In this document: positions 34,188 to 43,000 of the stretch, in pieces | How positions within the stretch are numbered: the first letter of the stretch is position 1 | Layout: each line of letters begins with the position of its first letter | Assembly: GCA_963724945.1 (NCBI GenBank) | Contig: CAVRWL010000003.1 | Span: 1,240,001-1,304,000 of the forward strand | Origin: Hyphomicrobium_A sp963724945 | Lineage (GTDB): Bacteria; Pseudomonadota; Alphaproteobacteria; Rhizobiales; Hyphomicrobiaceae | Direction of reading: 5' to 3' | Length of the DNA stretch: 64,000 nucleotides | Notes under the pieces: model-generated | Seen by the model: only the letters and a program-made list of their open reading frames with translations | What the model was told of the DNA's origin: nothing | The model's database searches: none | Program-made: the position numbers and the translations under genes

Positions 34188-35468
34188 ATGATGAAGCTCG
34201 GCCTCCGCCGCCCCACAACCTTTTTGATGGCACTCATGACGCTTGCATTCGCTGAACCGATCGTCCCCGCCCACGCTGAGCCGCGCGCCACCGAATTCAC
34301 GCTGTCGAACGGCATGGAGGTGGTGGTCATTCCCGATCACCGCGCCCCCGTCGTCACCCACATGGTCTGGTACAAGGTCGGCGCCGCCGACGAGCCCAAG
34401 GGCACATCGGGAATCGCCCACTTCCTCGAGCACCTGATGTTCAAGTCGACCGACAAGATCCCGATGGGCGAGTTCTCCAAGATCATCTCGCGGCTCGGCG
34501 GCCAGGACAACGCCTTCACCGGCCAGGACGTGACCTCCTATCACCAGCGCATCGCCAAGGAGCAGCTCGGCAAGGTCATGGACATGGAGGCCGACCGCAT
34601 GGTGCATTTGCGCCTCACCAAGGACGAGGTGGCGACCGAGCGCCAGGTGATCTTGGAGGAGCGCCGCTCGCGCATCGACAACAATCCGACCGCGCTGCTC
34701 GACGAGCAGATGAACGCCGCGCTCTATCTGTCCCACCCCTACGGCATCCCCGTCATCGGCTGGGAGAACGAGATGGAGAAGCTCTCGCGCGAGGACGCGC
34801 TGCGCTTCTACCATCACTACTATGCGCCCAATAATGCCATCCTCGTCGTCGCCGGTGACGTGACGCCCGAGGAGGTGAAGCGGCTTGCCGAGAATACCTA
34901 CGGCAAGGTGCCCGCCAACCCCGAGGTCGGCACGCGTCACCGGCCAGTGGAGCCCACGCCCATCGCGGCGCGGCGCCTCACGCTCAAGGACCCGCGCGCC
35001 GGCAACGCCTCGTTCCACCGCTACTACGCGACGCCGAGCTACACGACCGCCAAGCCCGGCGAGGCCGAGGCGCTCGACCTCTTGATGAAGATCCTGGCTG
35101 ACGGCTCGACGAGCCGCCTCTACAGCAAGCTCGTCGTCGATGACAAAATTGCCGCTACGTCCGGCGGCGATTACTCTGGCTGGGGGCTCGACGGCGGCGC
35201 GGTCTCGCTCTACGCGGTTGCCGGCAACGGCGAGAGCCTCGACAAGATTGAAGCCGCGGTCGACGGCGTGATCGACGACGTTCGTTTGAACGGCGTCACC
35301 TCGGCCGAGCTCGAGCGCGCCAAGAAGACGTTCCTCGCCGCCTTCATCTACGACAGCGACAACCAGGCGAGCCTGGCGCGCCGCTATGGCTGGGGCCTCG
35401 CCGTCGGCCGCACGGTCGCCGACATCGAGAATTGGCCGCAAGGCGATCTCCAAGGTCACGACGGATGA
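34188..35468 (+). CDS. M16 family zinc metallopeptidase, catalytic subunit, C-terminus frameshifted
   Basis: Periplasmic pitrilysin-type protease. A signal peptide (about 1-29, ending AHA) is followed by the inverted zinc motif HFLEH (about 79-83), with the distal glutamate expected in the region around 150. The frame is intact to about base 35436, then an extra C in TGGCCGCAAGG (about 35439) moves it out of register; the true last 50 residues are read in the +1 frame (35440-35592) and replaced by nine odd residues and a TGA. As read, the product is 426 residues instead of ~467. The lost part belongs to the second M16 domain. The next gene, 35592 on, starts on the restored stop (TGATG), which shows that the original end was there. 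Confidence 0.85.
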   Translation: MMKLGLRRPTTFLMALMTLAFAEPIVPAHAEPRATEFTLSNGMEVVVIPDHRAPVVTHMVWYKVGAADEPKGTSGIAHFLEHLMFKSTDKIPMGEFSKIISRLGGQDNAFTGQDVTSYHQRIAKEQLGKVMDMEADRMVHLRLTKDEVATERQVILEERRSRIDNNPTALLDEQMNAALYLSHPYGIPVIGWENEMEKLSREDALRFYHHYYAPNNAILVVAGDVTPEEVKRLAENTYGKVPANPEVGTRHRPVEPTPIAARRLTLKDPRAGNASFHRYYATPSYTTAKPGEAEALDLLMKILADGSTSRLYSKLVVDDKIAATSGGDYSGWGLDGGAVSLYAVAGNGESLDKIEAAVDGVIDDVRLNGVTSAELERAKKTFLAAFIYDSDNQASLARRYGWGLAVGRTVADIENWPQGDLQGHDG

Positions 35469-35592
35469 CATCAAGAAGGTCGCCGACAAGTATCTCGACG
35501 AGCGCGCCTCGGTGACCGGCTGGCTGTTGCCCGAGGCGCCCGACGCCATCGGCGCTCGCGCCGAGCAGCCGGTCGTGCACACGCGCTCTTGA
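35440..35592 (+). pseudogene. Out-of-frame 3' end of the M16 peptidase gene
   Basis: In the +1 frame this segment reads KAISKVTTDDIKKVADKYL and on to a TGA at 35590-35592, the conserved end of the preceding protease. Its stop overlaps the ATG of the second M16 gene by one base. Removing one C near 35439 would join it to the upstream frame. Cause unknown: real mutation or sequencing error. Confidence 0.85.
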
Positions 35593-37016
35593 TGCAGTCT
35601 CCCCTTTCACCCATTCGCGAAGGTCTGGCCATGGCAGCAGCCCCGCATTTGCGCGTAAGCTCTCGCTTCGGCGGTGTGGCAGGGGCGGCCGTCGCTGTCC
35701 TCGCTCTTCTCACCACATTCAGCGGGCCCGCATACGCGATGAAAATTCAGACGATCAAGAGCCCCGGCGGCATCGAGGCCTGGCTCGTCGAAGAGCACTC
35801 GGTGCCGATGATGGCCATGCGCTTCGCCTTCGACGGCGGCAGCTCGCAGGACCCGAACGGCAAGGAGGGGCTCGCCAACTTCCTCAGCGCCATGCTCGAC
35901 GAAGGCGCCGGCGATATGACCTCGCGCCAATACCAGGAGCGGATGGAGGACATCTCCATGCGCATGAGCTACGAGGAGGCCAAAGACGCCTTCTACGGCA
36001 ACTTCGAGACGCTCACCGCCAACCGCGACGAGGCTGCCAAGCTCCTGCAGCTCGCGCTCAATAAGCCGCGCTTCGATGCCGACGCGGTGGAGCGCATCCG
36101 CCAGCAGCTCATCGCCGGCCTCGTCTACGCCGCGCGCGATCCCGACAAGGTCGCGCAGGAGAAGTGGTATGCCGCCGCCTTCAAAGGCCATCCCTATGCG
36201 CGGCCCGCCAACGGCACCCAGGAGACCGTCGGCAAGATCACATCCGCGGATCTCGAAGGCTTCCGCAAGCGCAACTTCGCCAAGGATACGCTGAAGGTGG
36301 TCGCGGTCGGCGACATCAATCCCGACGAGCTCGGCAAGCTCCTCGATGAGGTGTTCGGCGGCCTTCCCGCCAAGGCCCAGCTCACGCCCGTCGCCAATAC
36401 GACGCCCGTGACCGGCGGCGTGCAGGAAGTGATCCCGATGAATGTGCCGCAGTCGGTCGCGGTGTTCGGCCTTGGCGCCATGCCGCGCAAGGATCCCGAC
36501 TTCATCCCGGCCTTCGTCTTGAACCAGATCCTCGGCGGCGGCGGCTTCGCCTCCAAGCTGATGGAGGAGGTGCGCGAGAAGCGGGGGCTCGCCTATTCCG
36601 TCTACACCTACGTCTACCCCTATCAGCAGGCCTCGATCTTCTCGGGCGGCGTGGCGACGCGCAACGAGATGATGGGACAGTCGCTCGACGTGATCCGCGC
36701 CGAGCTGAACAAGATGGCGGAGAAGGGACCGAGCCAGCAGGATCTCGACAACGCCAAGGATTACCTGATCGGCTCCTATCCCTTGCGCTTCGACACCAAC
36801 GCCAAGATCGCCGCGCAGCTCTTGGGGTTGAGGATGGACGGCTTCGGGCCCGAGTACGTCGACAACCGCAATGCCATGATCGCGGCGGTGACGCTCGATG
36901 ACGAGAAACGGGTGGCCAAGCGCCTGCTCGAGACGCAGAACCTCATCGTGACGATCGTCGGCAAGCCGACCCTGCAGGAACAGGCCAAGAAGGAAAAAGA
37001 GGCCACGAAGGGCTGA
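35592..37016 (+). CDS. M16 family metallopeptidase-like protein, non-catalytic partner
   Basis: 474 residues with a signal peptide (about 13-47, ending GPAYA). The M16 fold is kept over its length, but the HxxEH zinc motif is absent: the corresponding region reads GLANFLSAMLDEGA. It also shows the substrate-chamber segment LGGGGFASKLMEEVREKRGLAYSVYTY (about 315-341). In Gram-negative bacteria such inactive M16 partners are encoded next to an active one and form a heterodimer. The ATG is coupled to the end of the first M16 gene. Confidence 0.9.
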   Translation: MQSPLSPIREGLAMAAAPHLRVSSRFGGVAGAAVAVLALLTTFSGPAYAMKIQTIKSPGGIEAWLVEEHSVPMMAMRFAFDGGSSQDPNGKEGLANFLSAMLDEGAGDMTSRQYQERMEDISMRMSYEEAKDAFYGNFETLTANRDEAAKLLQLALNKPRFDADAVERIRQQLIAGLVYAARDPDKVAQEKWYAAAFKGHPYARPANGTQETVGKITSADLEGFRKRNFAKDTLKVVAVGDINPDELGKLLDEVFGGLPAKAQLTPVANTTPVTGGVQEVIPMNVPQSVAVFGLGAMPRKDPDFIPAFVLNQILGGGGFASKLMEEVREKRGLAYSVYTYVYPYQQASIFSGGVATRNEMMGQSLDVIRAELNKMAEKGPSQQDLDNAKDYLIGSYPLRFDTNAKIAAQLLGLRMDGFGPEYVDNRNAMIAAVTLDDEKRVAKRLLETQNLIVTIVGKPTLQEQAKKEKEATKG

Positions 37017-37034
37017 GCCGGGCTCGGTGCGGGC

Positions 37035-38186
37035 TCAGTCGGCGGCCAAGATCCACTTGGCGATCTTCGGCCAATAGTCGCGCAGCGTGTGCGCCCCCAT
37101 GAAGAGCCCGATGTGGCCGCCCGGCGCGAGGGTCTGCACGACCTTCTCTTTCGGCGTGCCGAGGTACTTTACCGCGTCGAACACCTGCTCCTTGGTCGTG
37201 ATGTCGTCGCTCTCTCCCGCCAGCAGATAGACGGGGCAGCGGATGTCCTTGAGCGTTAGCACGCGCCCCAGGCCCTTGAATCTCCCCTTTGCCAGCCGGT
37301 TCTCCTTGAACAGCTCCTTGACCGCCTGCAGGTACCAGCGGCCGGGAAGGTCAATCGGGTTCTCGTACCAAGCCTCGAACGCCTCCTCCTTGGCGAGGTA
37401 GACGGGGTCGTCGATGTGCTCATAGAGGTCGACGTACTTGCTGAAGTAGTGCTGGCCCGGATGCATGTTCTTCCAGGCCTCCAGCATGAACTGGCCGCGC
37501 ATGAGGCCGCCGCCGAGGGCGATCAGCTCCTCGTAATCGGATAGCGGCAGATCGTGCGCCATGGCTCTGATCGGCCCGTCTCCGGCATCGGTGTCGATGG
37601 GGGCGCCAGCGAGCACAAGTGAGCGCACCTTCTGCGGATAGCGCGCCGCATACATCGCCGACATCCATCCGCCCTGGCACAGGCCGACGAGATTGACGCG
37701 CCCGCCCAGCTCGTCGACGGCCACGTTGAACTCGGCGAGATAGTTGTCGATGTCGTAATCCTTCATCGCTTCCGTCGCGCTTCTCCAGTCGGTGAGAAAG
37801 ACACGCGAAAGCCCATTGCCGAGCAGCGTCGCGACGAGGCTCTGGTCGGCGTGGAAGTCGGCGATGACGGCGGTGTGGCCGGCGTAGGGCGGATCGATCA
37901 GCGTCGGTACCTCGGCGGTCGCGGGCTTGGGCGCCGCCTTGGGCGTGAAGTCGCGCAAGCGCAGCGTGTGCAGCTCGAGCGCGATCGTGTTGGGGGTGGC
38001 AAATCTCGGCTCGAGCCCATGCTCGAGCTTCTCGGCCTCGGCCAAGGTCGTAAGGCCGCGGCCGAATAGCTTGATCTCTCCCTCGGCCGCGGCGGCCGCG
38101 AATTCCAAGGGCCAAAACAGGGGAACCGTATTTTCCGTCTTGGCGGGCGGGTAAGCGGTCGAGGGCTTCTTGAGACGGACTGCCAT
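37035..38186 (-). CDS. Alpha/beta hydrolase related to poly(3-hydroxyalkanoate) synthase
   Basis: 383 residues. The nucleophile motif GLCQGG (about 179-184) has Cys in place of Ser, as in PhaC synthases; an aspartate lies in LLAGESDDITTKEQV and the histidine in LAPGGHIGLFMG, in PhaC order. The central LLGNGLSRVFLTDWRSAT resembles PhaC. Polymerisation activity is not proven; relatives are also annotated as DUF3141-like or polyhydroxyalkanoate depolymerase-like. The ATG at 38186 has AGGAG 9 bases upstream. It converges on the M16 pair. Confidence 0.75.
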   Translation of the reverse strand: MAVRLKKPSTAYPPAKTENTVPLFWPLEFAAAAAEGEIKLFGRGLTTLAEAEKLEHGLEPRFATPNTIALELHTLRLRDFTPKAAPKPATAEVPTLIDPPYAGHTAVIADFHADQSLVATLLGNGLSRVFLTDWRSATEAMKDYDIDNYLAEFNVAVDELGGRVNLVGLCQGGWMSAMYAARYPQKVRSLVLAGAPIDTDAGDGPIRAMAHDLPLSDYEELIALGGGLMRGQFMLEAWKNMHPGQHYFSKYVDLYEHIDDPVYLAKEEAFEAWYENPIDLPGRWYLQAVKELFKENRLAKGRFKGLGRVLTLKDIRCPVYLLAGESDDITTKEQVFDAVKYLGTPKEKVVQTLAPGGHIGLFMGAHTLRDYWPKIAKWILAAD

Positions 38187-38408
38187 GGCCGAGCTCCTGC
38201 GCTGTTGATGTCGGCAGGCGAAGGAAGAACGCACCGGGTCTCTGCGTCGGTTCCATGCAACGAACCCGCGTCTTAAGCATCAGCTAAGACTTTTGCCCAA
38301 GATCACACGCGCCCTGTGACCGATAGCCGCGAACAGGGCCGCGCTTCGACGCACCAAATCACGTTTAAGCCTGCCGGCCGTCGAGCGGCGAGCAACGAGA
38401 GTGAGACC

Positions 38409-39173
38409 ATGTCCACACTGACCGGAAAGAAGGGCCTCGTCGTCGGCATCGCCAACGAGCACAGCCTCGCCTACGGCTGCGCGCGCGCATTCCACTCATC
38501 CGGCGCCGAGCTCGCCATCACCTATTTGAACCCCAAGGCCGAGCCCTACGTGCGGCCGCTCGCCGAGGCGCTCGGCAGCACGATCCTCGCGCCCTGTGAC
38601 GTGACCGTCCCCGGCGAGCTCGAGGCCGTCTACGCCAGGATCACGCGCGACTGGGGCCGGCTCGACTTCCTCTTGCACTCCATCGCCTACGCCAAAGCTG
38701 AGGATCTGCACGGGCGCATCGTCGATTGCTCGGCGGAGGGTTTCGCCTTCGCCATGCAGGTCTCGGTGCATTCGTTCCTGCGCATGGCAAAGCTCGCCGA
38801 GCCGCTGATGCGCGATGGCGGGACGCTTCTGACCATGAGCTACTACGGCGCCGACAAGGCGGTGCCGCACTACAACGTCATGGGACCCGTGAAGGCGGCG
38901 CTGGAGGCGGCCGTCCGCTACATGGCGGTCGAGCTCGGCGAGAAGCAGATCCGCGTCAACGCGCTGTCGCCCGGGCCGGTGGCGACGCGCGCGGCCTCCG
39001 GCATCGCCGACTTCGATGAGCTCTTGGAGCGGGCGGCACGAGCGGCGCCCGAGCACCGCTTGGTGACGCTGGAGGATGTGGGTGCGCTCGCCGCCTTCCT
39101 CGTCAGCGACGCCGCCAAGGCGATCACCGGCGACATCTGCTACATCGATGCCGGTTATCACGTCACGGGGTGA
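38409..39173 (+). CDS. fabI: Enoyl-[acyl-carrier-protein] reductase FabI
   Basis: NADH-dependent reductase of the last step in each fatty acid elongation cycle. The 254 residues show the FabI cofactor start VVGIANEHSLAYGCA (11-25), HSIAYAKAEDLHG (90-102), and the Tyr155-x6-Lys162 pair in HYNVMGPVKAA. The ATG at 38409 is chosen over the longer frame from 38316. Many Rhizobiales carry two FabI copies, so this may be one of a pair. It converges on the PagL-like gene 13 bp away. Confidence 0.94.
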   Translation: MSTLTGKKGLVVGIANEHSLAYGCARAFHSSGAELAITYLNPKAEPYVRPLAEALGSTILAPCDVTVPGELEAVYARITRDWGRLDFLLHSIAYAKAEDLHGRIVDCSAEGFAFAMQVSVHSFLRMAKLAEPLMRDGGTLLTMSYYGADKAVPHYNVMGPVKAALEAAVRYMAVELGEKQIRVNALSPGPVATRAASGIADFDELLERAARAAPEHRLVTLEDVGALAAFLVSDAAKAITGDICYIDAGYHVTG

Positions 39174-39186
39174 GATCGCGCGTGGA

Positions 39187-39735
39187 TCAGAACCGGTAGC
39201 CGTAGCGCACGCCGAGGCGGTCCATGCCCTCGTTGGGGTCCACGGTGTAGGCGTTCGACATGTGCTCGAAATAGATCGAGAGCGAGTTGTGCGCATCGAA
39301 GCGGTAGCCGAGCTCGACCGGGATGTGGAAGAGGACGCGCGAGCCGAGCGCCTTCTCGTCCCAGTGCTCGAGCTTCAACTGCCCGTCGTGCACCGCGGCC
39401 CCGACCCCGAGCCCGAGGAAGACGCCGCAATTCATCTCCAGCTGCCAGCGGGCGTCGAGATAGACGTCGCTGGTGTAGCCTTGGGTGTTGATCGAGGCGC
39501 CGAGCGCGGGCCGGATCGTGCCGCCGAGGAAGGCGACCGAGGGCGAGAAGATCGCCTCGACGTTGATGTCGACGCTCGACGGCTCGGCGCGGAAGCCGCT
39601 CCACAGATCCGGCACGTCGTGCGCGAGCGCGCCGATCTTCAATTCGTCGACGAAACCGTCGGCCAGCACCGGCAGACAGAGGTCGAGCAGCGCAAACGCC
39701 GTTACCGAAAGAATGATGAGAAACCGGACACGCAT
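39187..39735 (-). CDS. PagL-like lipid A 3-O-deacylase (acyloxyacyl hydrolase)
   Basis: Outer-membrane beta-barrel lipase predicted to remove the 3-O acyl chain of lipid A. 182 residues with a signal peptide (about 1-25, ending VLAD). The catalytic HxSN motif is FEHMSNAYT (His158, Ser160, Asn161). The acid that is Glu140 in Pseudomonas PagL aligns with Asp172 in PNEGMD. The protein ends in an aromatic residue (YGYRF), typical of outer-membrane barrels. I chose the ATG at 39735; the frame extends to 39843 without a better start. Confidence 0.85.
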   Translation of the reverse strand: MRVRFLIILSVTAFALLDLCLPVLADGFVDELKIGALAHDVPDLWSGFRAEPSSVDINVEAIFSPSVAFLGGTIRPALGASINTQGYTSDVYLDARWQLEMNCGVFLGLGVGAAVHDGQLKLEHWDEKALGSRVLFHIPVELGYRFDAHNSLSIYFEHMSNAYTVDPNEGMDRLGVRYGYRF

Positions 39736-39833
39736 GGAGGCAGCCGCGATCCCTTTTGCAGCCGCCATAGGTAGCGCGAATCCGCGGCGGCGGTAAGCGT
39801 CGCGACGGGCGGCCAAATCCCGCACGACGAATG

Positions 39834-40352
39834 TCAAACGCATGTGGCGCGCCGGCTACAGGATGCCGCCATTCCAGCGCGCTCCGCAAGCTTGTCGAGG
39901 CTCTCGCTCCAGCCTTGCTGCATGCCTGCGAGCATCTGGGCGGCGATCGGTACGAGGCCGACGGCCTTGGCGTGCACGGTAAGCTTGGTCTTGGCGCCCT
40001 GCGCCTCGAACGTCACGGTCGTCAGTGATTCAAGCAGGCGCTTGCCCTTGTGGTCCTCGGCGACAGCCAGGAAGACGAGGCGCTGGGGCGGATCGACTTC
40101 GCGGAACGTTCCCGTCATCGGATAGACGGTGCCATCGGGCCCGCGCATATGAACGAGGATCTTGCCCCCGAGCCGAGCCGACCACTCGCACACGGGGTTG
40201 GTGAAGCCTCTGGGACCCCACCACTCGGCCAGGTGCTTTGCATCGGTCCATGCCTTCCACACGAGGTCTCGAGGGGCATCGAACACGCGCACGAGCGTCA
40301 CCTCGCGGTGCATGGGGTCGCCGCTTTCGCTCGCTTGGATTCTTGACGGCAT
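39834..40352 (-). CDS. SRPBCC (AHSA1-like) domain protein
   Basis: 172-residue single START-like/AHSA1 domain, with VTLVRVFDAPRDLVWKAWTDAKHLAEWWGP at the start and TVTFEAQGAKTKLTVHAKAV near the end. Ligand unknown. AGGAGAGG lies directly before two ATGs (40355 and 40352); I use the second for better spacing. It is the last gene of an arsR-SRPBCC-SRPBCC operon, 16 bp after the two-domain paralogue. Confidence 0.88.
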   Translation of the reverse strand: MPSRIQASESGDPMHREVTLVRVFDAPRDLVWKAWTDAKHLAEWWGPRGFTNPVCEWSARLGGKILVHMRGPDGTVYPMTGTFREVDPPQRLVFLAVAEDHKGKRLLESLTTVTFEAQGAKTKLTVHAKAVGLVPIAAQMLAGMQQGWSESLDKLAERAGMAASCSRRATCV

Positions 40353-40368
40353 CATCCTCTCCTGCCCC

Positions 40369-41364
40369 CTACATTTTCGCCAGATACGCGGCGAGCTGAT
40401 CGAAGGTGCCGGTGAAGCCCTGCTGCATGGAGCCGAACATGCCGCGATACGTCTTGCGCTCCTCCTCGGTGGCATTGAGCGGGTGGCCGCGCAGCGTGAC
40501 GGTAGTCTTGCCGGCGTCCTCGTGCAGGGTCAGCACGTTGAGGATCTCGAGCGGGAAGGTGCCGCCAAGCTGGGGGAAGGGCGCGCGCGTGATACCGCCT
40601 TCCGCGTCAGAGAACGAGTTGACCCAGACGAGGCGCTCTGGTGGCGCGATCTCGCGGTAGACGAAGCGGCCCCACATGTCGTGGCCCGGCTGGTAGGCCA
40701 TGGCGTAGTGGAAGATGCCGCCGGGGCGCACGTCGAGCTTGACCACGCGAATGGTGCAGCCCTTGGGGCCCCACCATTGCACGAGATGCTCGGGCTCCGT
40801 CCACGCCTTCCACACGAGCGCGCGCGGGGCATCGAAGGTGCGGGCGATGACGAAATCGTCCGCGGTGGCCTCCGTCTTGGCTTTCACCAGCTCCTCGACG
40901 TAGTCGGCAAGACGCGCCAGCGTCTGCACCTGGCCTTTATCGGCACCGTACTCGCGGATGACGCGGTCGCGCTCCTCGGCGCTGGGAAACTCGGCATGCA
41001 TGGTGAGCTTGGTCTTGCCGCCCATATCCTCGAAGGTGACGACCGTCTGGAATTGCACGGGCTCCACGTCGCCGCCGCCGCCGTGGTGATAGGCGAGGCG
41101 ATCGGGCGGGACGATCTCGTCGAAGGTGATGCGGTTCTCATAGTTGCGTCCGTCGGGACCGTGCATGACGAAGCGCCAGACGCCGCCGGGGCGGAAGTCG
41201 AAGGCGGAGGTGGTGGTCGAGAAGCCGTTGGGGCCCCACCACTGCGCAAAGTGGCGCGGCTCGGTCCAGGCTGCGAACACGAGATGGCGGGGCGCGTCGA
41301 AGATGCGCGTGCCTTCGATAACCTTCGGGTCTCGCGTCAGATCGAGGCTGAATTTTTCGGCCAT
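40369..41364 (-). CDS. Two-domain SRPBCC (AHSA1-like) protein
   Basis: 331 residues made of two AHSA1-type domains in tandem: the first from about 20 to 160 (TRIFDAPRHLVFAAWTEP), the second from about 178 to 328 (ARTFDAPRALVWKAWTEP). The two halves, and the single-domain gene downstream, share the W-W-G-P block after the opening helix. Such domains are normally single. Function unknown; ArsR-linked SRPBCC genes are common and are often taken as stress- or ligand-responsive. Confidence 0.88.
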   Translation of the reverse strand: MAEKFSLDLTRDPKVIEGTRIFDAPRHLVFAAWTEPRHFAQWWGPNGFSTTTSAFDFRPGGVWRFVMHGPDGRNYENRITFDEIVPPDRLAYHHGGGGDVEPVQFQTVVTFEDMGGKTKLTMHAEFPSAEERDRVIREYGADKGQVQTLARLADYVEELVKAKTEATADDFVIARTFDAPRALVWKAWTEPEHLVQWWGPKGCTIRVVKLDVRPGGIFHYAMAYQPGHDMWGRFVYREIAPPERLVWVNSFSDAEGGITRAPFPQLGGTFPLEILNVLTLHEDAGKTTVTLRGHPLNATEEERKTYRGMFGSMQQGFTGTFDQLAAYLAKM

Positions 41365-41395
41365 GTGATCACTCCTTGGCACTCGGCGCATCGGG

Positions 41396-41809
41396 TCAAA
41401 GGTCTTTGCAGCTTCCAACGGTGTCGGATTTTGTCATCGCGACGCCCTCGGCCGCTTCGCACGCACGTTCGTTTCTTGCTTTCTCCTTCGCCTGCAGGGT
41501 CTTGAGGTAGGCATCGAGCCGATCGAAGCGCTCCTCCCACAGCTGGCGGTACTGCTCGAGCCAGCCGTCGACCTCCTTCAAGGCGTCGGGCTCGATGCGG
41601 GCCGGGCGCCACTGCGCCTCGCGGCTGCGCTTAATGAGCCCGGCAGTCTCCAGCACCTTCAGATGCTTGGAGACCGCGGGCAGGCTCATGGCGAAGGGCT
41701 CGGCCAACTCCGACACAGATGTCTCGCCGAGCGCCAGGCGCGCAAGGATGGCGCGCCGGGTGGGGTCGGCAAGAGCGGAAAACTTGGCTGAGAGCGGATC
41801 GAGTGGCAT
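41396..41809 (-). CDS. ArsR family transcriptional regulator
   Basis: 137 residues. The winged-helix domain (about 1-95) begins LSAKFSALADPTRRAILARL, with the recognition helix in MSLPAVSKHLKVLETAGLI. The metal-binding ELCVCDL motif of arsenic sensors is absent, so it is of the SRPBCC-associated type and probably not a metal sensor. It leads the operon with two SRPBCC genes; a 16-bp palindrome lies 16 bp upstream of its start, as expected for self-repression. Confidence 0.92.
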   Translation of the reverse strand: MPLDPLSAKFSALADPTRRAILARLALGETSVSELAEPFAMSLPAVSKHLKVLETAGLIKRSREAQWRPARIEPDALKEVDGWLEQYRQLWEERFDRLDAYLKTLQAKEKARNERACEAAEGVAMTKSDTVGSCKDL

Positions 41810-41824
41810 CGCTTATTAGACCAG

Positions 41825-41840
41825 TTAGTTAAATAACTAA
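41825..41840. promoter_or_regulatory. Operator of the ArsR/SRPBCC operon
   Basis: TTAGTTAAATAACTAA is a perfect palindrome (7-bp arms, AA centre) in an AT-rich island 16 bp before the arsR start codon. A second partial copy, GGTTAAATAA, follows (41843-41852). Dimeric ArsR repressors bind such sites next to their own start, so the site is a likely target of the adjacent regulator. Confidence 0.6.
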
Positions 41841-41896
41841 TCGGTTAAATAAACGAGCGACGAAGGCGTGTCAAGCGCGAAGCAGCGCGACGAGAT

Positions 41897-42940
41897 TCAG
41901 ACTGCGGGCTTCGCTTCTTTGAAGTCGGCGCTCGCCTCGCCCATCAGCTTCTCATCGAAGATGGAGAGCTTGCGCGGGGTCGCACCGGGGGAGAGATCGA
42001 GCTTGTCCATCTCCACCCAGAAGGTATTGGGCGTGATCGTCGTCTGCACGTAGTAGACGCGCGCGTTGGGATCGATCATCGAGCGGTACCAGGTCGGGTA
42101 GGTCCCCGACACGCCCGAGTACGGGCTGCCGAACGGCACCGACACGTTGTTCATGAGGCTCATCATGCTGGCGGCGGCCTGCACCGGATCGGACGTCTTC
42201 GGCAGATATTTGAGCGTATAGGCCGCGCGCACGAAGCGCTCGTCGGCCTGGATGCCGCCCGGCAGTTGCTCGATCGTGCCGCCGAAGGCCTTGTAGCGCA
42301 GCATGTTGGCGATCTGCTTGTCGTAGGCCGGCTCGTTCGTCATCACCTGGTACTCTTTGCCGAGGTGAACGGTGGGCTCGCCCTTGAGAAATTCGATGAT
42401 GGCGGAAGCGCCGCTGGCGTCGGCGACCGCCACGTGCAGGGGCAGACCGTCGGGGTACTCCTTGCCAAGCGCCGTGTTGACGACCTGCACCTGGTCGAGA
42501 TTGGCGATCACCTCGGGGACGGTCGCGCAGGTGTCGAGATAGAACTGCGGCCACTGATAGAAGGCGATCCCGGGGCGCTTGGAGTTGCGCGTCTCGTACT
42601 GCGTTCCGTCGAGGAACAGCATGTTGACGACGAGGCCCTTCTCGTTGACGCCCTCCTCGGTGCAGACATCGAGCCCGGCGATGATCAGGCTCGCATAGTG
42701 CGACGTCCACTTGGCGGGGTTGTCCGGCGCACGGCCTGCCCGCTCCATGCCCGCTGGCAGCGCCCACATGGCCTCGTCGAAGTTGCGGCTCCAGTCGAGC
42801 GTGCGCCCGACGAGCTTGACCGGATTGTCGTTCCAGAACACGCGGCTGCAGGCGTGCGCGGCCGCACCGGGCAACGCCGTCGCCGCGCCGGCGCCGGCAA
42901 GGGCGGCGAGGGCTTGGCGGCGGGAGAGGCGGGGCGTCAT
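41897..42940 (-). CDS. Linear amide C-N hydrolase (choloylglycine hydrolase family)
   Basis: Ntn-hydrolase of 347 residues. A signal peptide with a Tat-like SRRQALA start (about 5-30) ends just before Cys31, which would become the N-terminal nucleophile after cleavage, as in the family. Also seen are WNDNPVKLVGRTLDW, the NEKGLVVNMLFLD segment and the Asn/Arg region near 160-230. Relatives hydrolyse bile salts, penicillin V or N-acyl homoserine lactones; the substrate here is unknown. It is divergent from mutL. Confidence 0.87.
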   Translation of the reverse strand: MTPRLSRRQALAALAGAGAATALPGAAAHACSRVFWNDNPVKLVGRTLDWSRNFDEAMWALPAGMERAGRAPDNPAKWTSHYASLIIAGLDVCTEEGVNEKGLVVNMLFLDGTQYETRNSKRPGIAFYQWPQFYLDTCATVPEVIANLDQVQVVNTALGKEYPDGLPLHVAVADASGASAIIEFLKGEPTVHLGKEYQVMTNEPAYDKQIANMLRYKAFGGTIEQLPGGIQADERFVRAAYTLKYLPKTSDPVQAAASMMSLMNNVSVPFGSPYSGVSGTYPTWYRSMIDPNARVYYVQTTITPNTFWVEMDKLDLSPGATPRKLSIFDEKLMGEASADFKEAKPAV

Positions 42941-43000
42941 GGGCTGTGCCGGCTTCGAGTTGCGACGAAGGCAGATTGTCCGACGGCGATTGGTGGCGGC

